Source: Enterocola sp045654205
Lineage (GTDB): Bacteria > Bacteroidota > Bacteroidia > Bacteroidales > Paludibacteraceae
Assembly: GCA_045654205.1 (NCBI GenBank)
Contig: JAZOMZ010000026.1
Location: 62,001-126,000 of the forward strand
Direction: 5' to 3'
DNA: 64,000 nucleotides
Position 1 is the first letter of the stretch; every line of letters begins with the position of its first letter. Shown here piece after piece: positions 17,405 through 24,646 of the stretch. The notes beneath the pieces are model-generated. The model saw only the letters and a program-made list of their open reading frames with translations, did not search any database and had not been told where the DNA came from. The position numbers were made by a program, and so were the translations under genes.

Positions 17405-18163
17405 TTATTCCTCCACGAAAAAATTTAACGAGAAATCTTCTCCATCGAGCACTCCGTAGGTGAAGTTTGTGACCCAGTCGCCTAGGTAAACCACGCGGGA
17501 AGTTTTGGTAATCATAAGGTCTAAAACCACGTGTCTGTGACCAAATATGAAGAAGTTTATCGGATTTTCTTTTATGTATTCTTTTGCAAAGCAAACCAAA
17601 AATTCTTTATCCTCGCCTAAATACTTAGCATCTTCTTGTTTGTGCTTGTGTGTTCTGTTGTGAGCAGACCAGTTTAGTCCGAAATAGTAGTTTATAGAAG
17701 GATGAATAATATTGTATGCTTTTCTTACCCATTTTGAGTGGAAGAAAAAGTGCATTATTTTTACTGAAAGTGGTCTGTAGCCAGTTCTATGGCCATGGGC
17801 AAGGTAGAACTTTTTGCCGTTGATTTCGGTGATTTCTGCATCATAATGCATTATCATTCCAAATTCTTTTTCAAAATAGTCACCAGTCCAGATGTCGTGA
17901 TTACCTATGAAATAGTGCATTTCTACACCAGCATCGGCAAGCTCTGCCAACTTTCCAAATAGTCGAGTAAAGCCCTTTGGAATAATATTTTTGTATTCAT
18001 ACCAAAAGTCGAAAATATCACCTAAAAAGTAGATTGCCTTGGCATCATTTTGTATAGAAGAAAGGAAACGAACTAGTTTTTTCTCCCTTTCTCTATCGTC
18101 GTCGAATGCCCTAGCACCTAGGTGAACATCGGAAATGAAATATATTTTCTTGTTTTGGCTCAT
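17405..18163 (-). CDS. lpxH: UDP-2,3-diacylglucosamine diphosphatase (LpxH-type)
   Basis: LpxH hydrolyses UDP-2,3-diacylglucosamine to lipid X, the fourth step of lipid A synthesis, at the inner membrane. The 252-residue protein is a calcineurin-like phosphoesterase with all metal motifs in order: SDVHLGA (residues 11-17), GDIFDFW (about 47), GNHDIW (about 85), HGHRTG (about 119) and GHRHV near residue 210. Length fits (about 240-260). It is a single minus-strand gene between the converging cyclo-ligase and the divergent LysE gene. LpxG/LpxI alternatives have different folds, so the call is firm. Confidence 0.92.
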   Translation of the reverse strand: MSQNKKIYFISDVHLGARAFDDDREREKKLVRFLSSIQNDAKAIYFLGDIFDFWYEYKNIIPKGFTRLFGKLAELADAGVEMHYFIGNHDIWTGDYFEKEFGMIMHYDAEITEINGKKFYLAHGHRTGYRPLSVKIMHFFFHSKWVRKAYNIIHPSINYYFGLNWSAHNRTHKHKQEDAKYLGEDKEFLVCFAKEYIKENPINFFIFGHRHVVLDLMITKTSRVVYLGDWVTNFTYGVLDGEDFSLNFFVEE

Positions 18164-18236
18164 AATTTTCTACAAAAATAAAAGAAAATCCACATTTTAT
18201 TGCAAAAAGATGAAAAAAAAATAAGATATTTGCATT

Positions 18237-18875
18237 ATGTTTAGTACTATAGTAGAAGGGATAACTATAGGTTTGTGTACATCTATTCCTGTAGGTCCTA
18301 TTGCCATATTAATTATCCAGAGAACTTTGCAAAAAGGTCGTTTGCACGGATTCTTTTCTGGACTTGGGGCAGCAACCTCAGATACATTCTATGCGTTGCT
18401 AGCCATAGTTGGCTTATCTGTGGTATTATCTTTCATTGAAGAAAATAAACTTATCATTCAAATAGCAGGCAGTGCCATTATGATGATTTTTGGTGTTTAT
18501 ATTTTCTTCCAAAACCCTGCTAAAAACATAGAGAAAAGCAAAACAGATAAATCTTCTTATTGGCAAGAATATCTCACAGCATTCTTCCTTACACTGAGCA
18601 ACCCACTTATGATTTTCCTTTATATAGGACTCTTTGCTCAATACAACTTCATTTCTTCAGAATCACACTTTTTTGAAATCGCTATAGGTATTTGTTCTGT
18701 ATTCCTAGGTGCTGGACTTTGGTGGTTTCTAATAACCCTTTTAGCTAGTATTTTTAGAAAAAGATTTAATATTAGAGGGCTATGGATACTAAATAAAGCC
18801 ACAGGTCTATTAATTTTTGTTATAGCTTTGGCTGCACTAGTTAGCTCTGTTAGCGGTTTCTCTCTATCTGTATGA
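18237..18875 (+). CDS. LysE/RhtB-type amino-acid exporter
   Basis: A 212-residue inner-membrane protein with about six hydrophobic segments. The N-terminal GLCTSIPVGPIAILIIQRTLQKG matches the LysE/RhtB opening, in which a Pro-x-Gly-Pro turn is followed by a basic residue, and the LTLSNPLMIFLY segment near residue 118 corresponds to the family's conserved N-P motif in helix 4. The family exports amino acids and derivatives; the substrate cannot be told. It overlaps the following glycosyltransferase gene by four bases (ATGA), beginning a tightly packed plus-strand row that runs to rnhB. Confidence 0.85.
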   Translation: MFSTIVEGITIGLCTSIPVGPIAILIIQRTLQKGRLHGFFSGLGAATSDTFYALLAIVGLSVVLSFIEENKLIIQIAGSAIMMIFGVYIFFQNPAKNIEKSKTDKSSYWQEYLTAFFLTLSNPLMIFLYIGLFAQYNFISSESHFFEIAIGICSVFLGAGLWWFLITLLASIFRKRFNIRGLWILNKATGLLIFVIALAALVSSVSGFSLSV

Positions 18876-19915
18876 TAACTGTTGTATTTACTCTCTACTT
18901 TATTTTCATTATCTATATTATCGTAGGTTTTTTTCGTTTGCCGAAGGAAAAACCTCTGGAGTCTTATGATGAAAAGGTAACTGTGGTAATGGCAGTTAAG
19001 AATGAAGCTAAAACCATAAAAAACTGCTTAGAGTCTCTTTGTCTGCAAACTTATAGAGAGGTGGAATTTATTATTGTAGATGATAATTCTACTGATGAAA
19101 CCGCTAGTTTTATACGATTGTCAAAGTTATTTTCTTTAGGTAGGCTGAGGTTGATACATGCCACTGGAGAAGGGAAAAAGAGGGCTATAAAACAAGCCAT
19201 TTCTGAGGCTAAAACCAATATTATACTCACTGCCGATGCCGATGTTTCATATCCAAAGAAATGGATAGAAAAGATGGTGGCATCGTACAAAAACTCTGCA
19301 GCAAACCTTGTGATAGGTCCTGTGAAAATGAGTAGAAAATACCCATTTCAATGTATGGAATACCTAAGCATAATGGGTGTAACTGCAGGTAGTGTAGGCA
19401 ACAAAAATCCACTTATGTGCAATGCTTGTTCACTAGCATTTTCGAAAGAGTGGTATGGTAAATGTGATGTGCTTTTAGATGTGCCATCTGGCGATGATAT
19501 GTTTTTGCTAGAAAGTACCAAAAAACTCGGTGGAACCGTGCTTTTTTGCAATTCGATAGATGCAGTAGTCACCATTGATGGTAGCAAAAATATAATAGAT
19601 TTTTTCCGCCAAAGAGCTCGTTGGACATCTAAAGCTCCGCACTATACAGACTATTCTATAATAAGGGCAGGTGTGTTAGTTTTCACAATGCAATGCCTAA
19701 TGGTGGGCATTTATATAATGTCTTTTTACAAACCTATTTTGCTACTTTGGGTGCTTGCAAAATACATTATTGATATGTTTATCTTGCTACCTGTGGCAAT
19801 TAAATTTAAAAAGACATCAGTTTTAAAATATTCACCAGTAGTGTCATTATATTATCCTTTGTATGTGATACTTACAGCTTTACTATCATTAATACCAATG
19901 GGATGGAAAAAATAA
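18872..19915 (+). CDS. Membrane glycosyltransferase, family 2
   Basis: A 347-residue GT-A glycosyltransferase: an N-terminal transmembrane helix (residues 3-20), VTVVMAVKNEAKTIKNCLESL near residue 32, DDNSTDE near residue 70, a DADV divalent-metal motif near residue 118, and RQRARW near residue 246, which matches the Q-x-x-R-W motif of processive or lipid-linked GT2 enzymes. Two or three C-terminal membrane segments follow. It probably transfers a sugar to a lipid or envelope acceptor at the inner membrane. It overlaps its upstream neighbour by 4 bases and its downstream neighbour by 13. Confidence 0.87.
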   Translation: MITVVFTLYFIFIIYIIVGFFRLPKEKPLESYDEKVTVVMAVKNEAKTIKNCLESLCLQTYREVEFIIVDDNSTDETASFIRLSKLFSLGRLRLIHATGEGKKRAIKQAISEAKTNIILTADADVSYPKKWIEKMVASYKNSAANLVIGPVKMSRKYPFQCMEYLSIMGVTAGSVGNKNPLMCNACSLAFSKEWYGKCDVLLDVPSGDDMFLLESTKKLGGTVLFCNSIDAVVTIDGSKNIIDFFRQRARWTSKAPHYTDYSIIRAGVLVFTMQCLMVGIYIMSFYKPILLLWVLAKYIIDMFILLPVAIKFKKTSVLKYSPVVSLYYPLYVILTALLSLIPMGWKK

Positions 19916-20856
19916 TTCTTTTAATATCGCTTATACTTTTTACTTCTTGTGCCCAAAAGGCAAACGAGAATACTACAGCATCAGTTTCTGCTCCTTTAAA
20001 GGTGGAATTTAATGCAGATAGTTGTTATAGCTATTTGGCAAATCAAGTAGCTTTTGGTCCTCGCGTGCCAAATACTAAAGCACACAAAGAATGTGCAAAA
20101 TATTTGGTTTCTACACTTGAGAGTTTTGCCGATACGGTGATTACTCAAGATGTGAATCTTACTGCTTTTGATGGCACAAGACTAGAGTCGAGAAACATAA
20201 TTGCTTCTTTCAATCCAGCGTCTAAAAATAGAATTATGCTTTGTGCTCACTGGGATAGTCGCCCTGTGTGTGACGAAGATCCAAATGCAGAAAATCATAA
20301 AACACCTGTGCTTGGAGCAAACGACGGAGCTTCTGGAGTGGCTGTGCTTATGGAACTAGCTCGTTGCTTTGCGATTTCAAAACCAAATGTGGCAGTGGAT
20401 ATAGTATTTTTCGACTCAGAAGACTATGGCAACTCAAGCGTGGAGCATAGCTATTGCCTTGGTTCGCAATATTGGGCACGCAACCCTCATACTCCAAACT
20501 ATAGAGCACGTTTTGGTATACTTTTAGATATGGTAGGTAGTGCAGGTGCAAGATTCGACAAAGACGTAGTGTCTATGCATTTTGCAAGTGATGTGGTAAA
20601 CGGAGTGTGGAAAACCGCAGCAGACATGGGTTATGCAAGTTTGTTTTCAAATGAGATGGGTGGTAGCCTAATAGACGATCACTATTATGTGAATATGCTA
20701 TCTGCCATTCCATGTATAGATATTATCGATTACACAAAAGACGAAGGTTTTCCATCTACTTGGCATACAGTAAATGACAACCTTGAAAATATAGACAAAA
20801 ACGTGCTTAATGCCGTTGGAACAGTACTTGTTAATTATATATACAACTTAAAATAA
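19903..20856 (+). CDS. M28-family glutaminyl-peptide cyclotransferase, lipoprotein
   Basis: A 317-residue protein starting with a lipobox (LILFTSC, Cys16), so exported and lipid-anchored. The catalytic domain shows the metal-site motifs AHWDSRP near residue 112, GANDGASGVAVLMELAR near 137 and FFDSEDYG near 168, the pattern of glutaminyl cyclases related to animal QPCT. These convert N-terminal Gln to pyroglutamate on exported proteins, which matters in Bacteroidota because many Sec-exported proteins begin with Gln after signal cleavage. A general M28 aminopeptidase is the alternative, but the motif spacing favours cyclase. The start lies inside the glycosyltransferase gene. Confidence 0.85.
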   Translation: MEKIILLISLILFTSCAQKANENTTASVSAPLKVEFNADSCYSYLANQVAFGPRVPNTKAHKECAKYLVSTLESFADTVITQDVNLTAFDGTRLESRNIIASFNPASKNRIMLCAHWDSRPVCDEDPNAENHKTPVLGANDGASGVAVLMELARCFAISKPNVAVDIVFFDSEDYGNSSVEHSYCLGSQYWARNPHTPNYRARFGILLDMVGSAGARFDKDVVSMHFASDVVNGVWKTAADMGYASLFSNEMGGSLIDDHYYVNMLSAIPCIDIIDYTKDEGFPSTWHTVNDNLENIDKNVLNAVGTVLVNYIYNLK

Positions 20857-20857
20857 T

Positions 20858-21496
20858 ATGACTTTAAAAGATTTCCTTTTCAATTTTAAACATGCCATTT
20901 TTGCTGGTGCTTGTATATCATTTGGTGGAACAGCTTACCTTAAAAGCTGCGCTGCATTTCCAGAAATAGGCGGTTTCATCGGAGCTGTACTCTTCTCTTT
21001 TGGCCTTATTGTGGTGGTGCACAACAAGCACGTTTTATATACAGGTACTGCTGGTTTTGTGACCAAAAAAACTTGGCAAATGATCCCTATCTCTATTATT
21101 GGAAACCTAGTTGGTTGCGTGTTGTTTGGTTTAATAGTGAGATATGTTCACCCTTCACTATGTGACGTAGCAGACGGGATTATTAATACTAGACTTGGTA
21201 ACGGAATATTTAAAAACTGTCTTCTTGCTGTATTGTGCGGCTTTATTATGACAGAGGCCGTTTACCACTCTAAATTTAACGGCGGAAAATATCTTCCACT
21301 TATCTTTGGGGTGCCTTTATTCATAGTTTGTGGATTTGCCCACAGTATTGCTGACATTTTCTATTATGCAATGGGAAGTGCAGAACTTCTTGCTGAAAAT
21401 ATAGGACAAATCTTATGCATTTGGGTATCTACACTAGTTGGCAACTTTATTGGTTGCAACGCAAGTAACAAAAGACCATATCTAGCTCAAAACTAA
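20858..21496 (+). CDS. Formate/nitrite transporter-family channel (short form)
   Basis: A 212-residue integral membrane protein with about six helices. Family marks are FAGACISFGG in helix 1, LFSFGLIVVVHNKHVLYTG after helix 2, IIGNLVG near residue 82, and GFAHSIADIF near residue 162, matching the G-F-x-H motif whose histidine lines the FNT pore. FNT channels pass formate, nitrite or hydrosulfide. It is shorter than the usual 260-285 residues because the loops and termini are reduced. It begins two bases after the cyclase stop and ends two bases before rnhB. Confidence 0.85.
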   Translation: MTLKDFLFNFKHAIFAGACISFGGTAYLKSCAAFPEIGGFIGAVLFSFGLIVVVHNKHVLYTGTAGFVTKKTWQMIPISIIGNLVGCVLFGLIVRYVHPSLCDVADGIINTRLGNGIFKNCLLAVLCGFIMTEAVYHSKFNGGKYLPLIFGVPLFIVCGFAHSIADIFYYAMGSAELLAENIGQILCIWVSTLVGNFIGCNASNKRPYLAQN

Positions 21497-21497
21497 T

Positions 21498-22112
21498 ATG
21501 TTATTACCATACCTAGAAAAAGGACGCATTGAGTGTGGAGTGGACGAGGCAGGCAGGGGCTGTCTTGCAGGACCTGTTTTTGCTGCTGCAGTCATTCTTC
21601 CAGATGACTTCGAGAACGAACTTCTAAACGACTCAAAACAGCTTACAGAAAAGCAACGTTATGAGCTGAGACCTATAATAGAGGAGAAGGCAATTGCCCA
21701 CGCTGTAGGTATAGTTTTTCCCGATGAAATCGACAGAATTAACATACTTAATGCCTCTTTTTTGGCTATGACTAGAGCGGTAGAATTACTTAGCGTAAAG
21801 CCAGAACATCTACTCATAGACGGCAATAGATTCAAGAGCAAACTCCTTATTCCATTTACCACTATAGTGAAAGGCGACGGCAAATTGATGTCGATTGCTG
21901 CTGCTTCTATCCTTGCTAAAACATATCGTGACGACTACATGAATAAAATAGCAGAGGAGTATCCTGCCTACGATTGGCTAGAAAACAAAGGTTACCCAAC
22001 TGCCAAACACCGTGAAGCCATCGCAGAGCACGGCATCACCCCATATCACCGCCTCACCTTCAAAGGTGTAAAGGAATTCAATCCCAGCCCCATAGAAATA
22101 AGTTTATTTTAA
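21498..22112 (+). CDS. rnhB: Ribonuclease HII
   Basis: RNase HII cleaves the RNA strand of RNA-DNA hybrids and removes single ribonucleotides. The 204-residue protein has GVDEAGRGCLAGPV at residues 12-25 (catalytic Asp-Glu), DSKQLTEKQR near residue 40, an LLIDGN catalytic-Asp motif near residue 106, and AAASILAKTYRD near residue 130. The last gene of the LysE-to-rnhB row; a hairpin terminator follows the stop directly. Confidence 0.97.
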   Translation: MLLPYLEKGRIECGVDEAGRGCLAGPVFAAAVILPDDFENELLNDSKQLTEKQRYELRPIIEEKAIAHAVGIVFPDEIDRINILNASFLAMTRAVELLSVKPEHLLIDGNRFKSKLLIPFTTIVKGDGKLMSIAAASILAKTYRDDYMNKIAEEYPAYDWLENKGYPTAKHREAIAEHGITPYHRLTFKGVKEFNPSPIEISLF

Positions 22113-22117
22113 AAACC

Positions 22118-22155
22118 AATGGCGACCCTTTTCTTAAAGAGTCGCCATTTTTTTT
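22118..22155 (+). terminator. AATGGCGAC-family hairpin, copy 2 (after rnhB)
   Basis: Stem AATGGCGAC/GTCGCCATT (22118-22126, 22141-22149), extended by a CTTT/AAAG inner pairing and followed by seven or more T's. It follows the rnhB stop by five bases and acts as its terminator. Confidence 0.85.
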
Positions 22156-22192
22156 AGTGTCAACTTTCCCAATCTGCTACAAGTTAACCAGC

Positions 22193-22309
22193 TTTTCATA
22201 GAAAAGTGTAGTTTTAGAGTTTTAATTTTTATGGAAAAGTGTAGTTTTTGTATTGGATTTTTCATAGAAAAGTGTATATTTGCAATGTCAAATATCATAG
22301 AAAAGTGTA
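22193..22309 (+). repeat. Four 18-bp repeats TTTTCATAGAAAAGTGTA at exact 33-bp spacing
   Basis: Copies at 22193-22210, 22226-22243 (TTTTTATGGAAAAGTGTA), 22259-22276 and 22292-22309 (ATATCATAGAAAAGTGTA). Starts are 33 bases apart every time. Each begins with the palindrome TTTTC-ATA-GAAAA (imperfect in copies 2 and 4). The downstream AAGTGTA is invariant while spacers vary. They fill the region around the promoter of the AAA ATPase gene. Confidence 0.95.
22253..22282 (+). promoter_or_regulatory. Promoter of the AAA ATPase gene
   Basis: TTG (22253-22255), 19 bases, then TATATTTG (22275-22282). The -7 box overlaps the last two bases of repeat copy 3, and copy 4 lies just downstream around the predicted transcription start, so protein bound to the repeats would cover the promoter. 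Confidence 0.65.
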
Positions 22310-22315
22310 AAATTT

Positions 22316-23674
22316 ATGTTGTATAGAAAAATCAGGACATATATAGAGGACTATTTAAGGTCTAATGAAGATAAAATTTTGCTCATTGAAGGAGCAAGAC
22401 AGATTGGTAAATCATATATTATCAGCGATGTAGGTAAACAAGTTTATAAAAACTATGTAGAAATAAACTTTGTGTTAGATGATGAGGGTGATAAAATCTT
22501 TAAAAATGTATCTACGACGGAGGAGTTTTATTTAAAACTAAGTATAGTTGCAGGGTCAAAATTAGATAAATACGAGAATACACTTGTATTTATTGATGAG
22601 ATTCAGCATTATCCTCAGTTTCTAACAATGCTTAAATTTCTAAGACAAGAAAAAAGGTATAGATTTATTTGTAGTGGTAGTCTTTTAGGAATAACATTGA
22701 AAAAGACAATATCAGTTCCAGTGGGAAGTATTATCCCTAAAAAAATGTATCAATTAGATTTTGAAGAGTTTTTAATAGCAAACAATTTTGGTGATGAGGC
22801 TATTGATTTTCTAAGAAAGTCGTTTGAAAATAAAAAAGCATTGCCAGAAGATATACATAATAAAGTTTTAGGATTATTTAAAAGATATCTTCTTGTGGGT
22901 GGAATGCCAGATGCTGTTAACGTATATCTTGCTACACATAATATTGTTAAAGTCAGAGAAGTTCAGGAATCAATTGTAGATTTATATGGTGTAGATGCTT
23001 CACGTTATGAAGAAGAAAATTCAAAGAAATTAAAAATTCGCCGCATTTATGGTATGATTCCATCTCAAATGGAGAATAAAAAGAAACGAGTTGTAGTAAA
23101 AGATATCCAAGGTAAAAAGGGAGATAGGTATGATAATTATATTGAAGAATTTGAGTATTTAACATGTTCTGGGATAGCTATTGGAGTGAATGCAATAAGC
23201 AATCCAAAGTATCCGTTGGCAGAATCTGAACACAAAAATCTCATTAAACTCTATATGAATGATGTGGGTATGCTCACATTAAAATTGTATGGAATAAATA
23301 TTGAACCAGTTTTAAATGATGTAGAAAGCATAAATTTGGGTTCTGTATATGAAAATGTTGTTGCTCAAGAACTTAAGGCTCATTATAAGAAAATCTTCTA
23401 CTATGACAATAAAAATAAAGGCGAGGTTGATTTTTTAGTTGATGATAACAAAGAATTAAGTGCCCTTCCTATAGAAGTAAAATCTGGTAAAGATTATTCT
23501 GTTCATAGTGCATTGGATAATCTAATGAGAGTGCCTGATTATCATATAAATTCATCAATAGTATTTTCAAATGAGAGGGAGGTTTTTTATAAAGGTAAAG
23601 TACTTTATCTGCCTATATATTATGTTATGTTTATGGGAGAAAAACTTCTTGATGAAGAAAAATTGTATTTTTAA
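22316..23674 (+). CDS. AAA ATPase with DUF4143 / PD-(D/E)XK-like C-terminus
   Basis: A 452-residue protein. The N-terminal P-loop domain has Walker A EGARQIGKS (residues 24-32) and Walker B LVFIDEIQ (about 98-105), with an FICSGSLLG sensor-like stretch near 121. The C-terminal DUF4143 region ends with GEVDFLV and PIEVKSGK (about residues 370-392), the D...E-x-K spacing of PD-(D/E)XK nuclease-fold proteins. These ATPases are common in Bacteroidota and archaea, in many copies, and their function is unsettled; roles in defence or toxin-antitoxin-like systems have been proposed. The ATG lies seven bases after the fourth upstream repeat. The gene is visibly more AT-rich than rnhB and is followed after 16 bases by an exported-protein gene. 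Confidence 0.85.
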   Translation: MLYRKIRTYIEDYLRSNEDKILLIEGARQIGKSYIISDVGKQVYKNYVEINFVLDDEGDKIFKNVSTTEEFYLKLSIVAGSKLDKYENTLVFIDEIQHYPQFLTMLKFLRQEKRYRFICSGSLLGITLKKTISVPVGSIIPKKMYQLDFEEFLIANNFGDEAIDFLRKSFENKKALPEDIHNKVLGLFKRYLLVGGMPDAVNVYLATHNIVKVREVQESIVDLYGVDASRYEEENSKKLKIRRIYGMIPSQMENKKKRVVVKDIQGKKGDRYDNYIEEFEYLTCSGIAIGVNAISNPKYPLAESEHKNLIKLYMNDVGMLTLKLYGINIEPVLNDVESINLGSVYENVVAQELKAHYKKIFYYDNKNKGEVDFLVDDNKELSALPIEVKSGKDYSVHSALDNLMRVPDYHINSSIVFSNEREVFYKGKVLYLPIYYVMFMGEKLLDEEKLYF

Positions 23675-23690
23675 ATAAAACCAATAAAAC

Positions 23691-24593
23691 ATGAAAAAGA
23701 TAAACCTTATTTTATTTTCATTATTACTTTGTGCATTCAATAGTGTATCATACGCTGAAATAGAATACAATTGGAGAGACTCAGTATGTACGCACGAAGA
23801 TTATTGGGAAGGAACGTTTAAGGCATCTTATAATTCGCTTCAAGAGGCAGAAGACTCATTATATGTATATTATACCTATACATGGAATGAAAGGTTTACA
23901 TATTTTGATGAATTCATAGATTTTCTACATAAAGAACCTGCATCAATAGATTATAACTTTGACAAATTATCTCGTAGATTTAAAGATTTAGAGATACATT
24001 CTTCTGAGAATGGAAATTTTAGAAGTTACCATTGGAATAATGAAACAGGAGGGAAATGTTATTATTATACCACCGTTTATCAATATCGTTGCAACGATAG
24101 TGTATATACAATGGTTGGTTCAATGAGAAGGATACTATCTCATGATACGTCTATTAATGAATTTGCAGATGAAGGTGATGGCATTGTAAGAATACATCAG
24201 TTTTATAATACTAAAGGTAAACTTATTTATATAATAGAAACAGACCAACCAGGAGGGTCAAATTATTTAATGTACGGTTTACAGGCAGTGACTATAGAAA
24301 ATGATAACATAGTACCATATCCGCTTTTTAGAGATAAACCCCAAAAAATAAGTTGGGAGAAAATTACCGACACCAACATTCACGAAAGCAGTGAGCATAT
24401 CAATTTTTACCAAGTAAATGAATATTTAAAAGAACATGATGGTGAATATATCACTTGGGAAACTCAATACAATGCAGATACTCGAACTATGCGCATCCCT
24501 GTTATTAACGAAGACTTCAAAATAACAGGTGATAATTATATCTACGTTTTTGATGGTGATTACTTCTGGTACAAAGGAATAGAAAATTTTTAG
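23691..24593 (+). CDS. Exported protein of unknown function
   Basis: A 300-residue protein with a clear signal peptide (MKKINLILFSLLLCAF core, VSYA cleavage at about residue 22). The mature part is rich in Tyr, Asp, Glu and aromatic residues (YYYTTVYQYRC, YVFDGDYFWYKG) and probably all-beta. I recognise no family. It starts 16 bases after the ATPase stop on the same strand, so both may be cotranscribed, and it shares that gene's AT-rich composition. A hairpin of the AATGGCGAC family follows. Whether it works with the ATPase or merely sits beside it cannot be decided here. Confidence 0.75.
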   Translation: MKKINLILFSLLLCAFNSVSYAEIEYNWRDSVCTHEDYWEGTFKASYNSLQEAEDSLYVYYTYTWNERFTYFDEFIDFLHKEPASIDYNFDKLSRRFKDLEIHSSENGNFRSYHWNNETGGKCYYYTTVYQYRCNDSVYTMVGSMRRILSHDTSINEFADEGDGIVRIHQFYNTKGKLIYIIETDQPGGSNYLMYGLQAVTIENDNIVPYPLFRDKPQKISWEKITDTNIHESSEHINFYQVNEYLKEHDGEYITWETQYNADTRTMRIPVINEDFKITGDNYIYVFDGDYFWYKGIENF

Positions 24594-24606
24594 AATAAAT
24601 AAAATC

Positions 24607-24646
24607 AATGGCGACCCTCTGTATAAGTGAGTCGCCATTAGTTTTT
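24607..24646. terminator. AATGGCGAC-family hairpin, copy 3
   Basis: Stem AATGGCGAC/GTCGCCATT (24607-24615, 24631-24639), then TAGTTTTT. It sits between the exported protein and the converging antiporter gene. It is nearly identical to the reverse complement of the hairpin at 17365-17397. Confidence 0.85.

Noticed and set aside
22193..22309. CRISPR-like array of four regularly spaced repeats
   Set aside because: Repeats are 18 bp with 15-bp spacers, no cas genes are near, and the array sits on a promoter; operator sites fit better.
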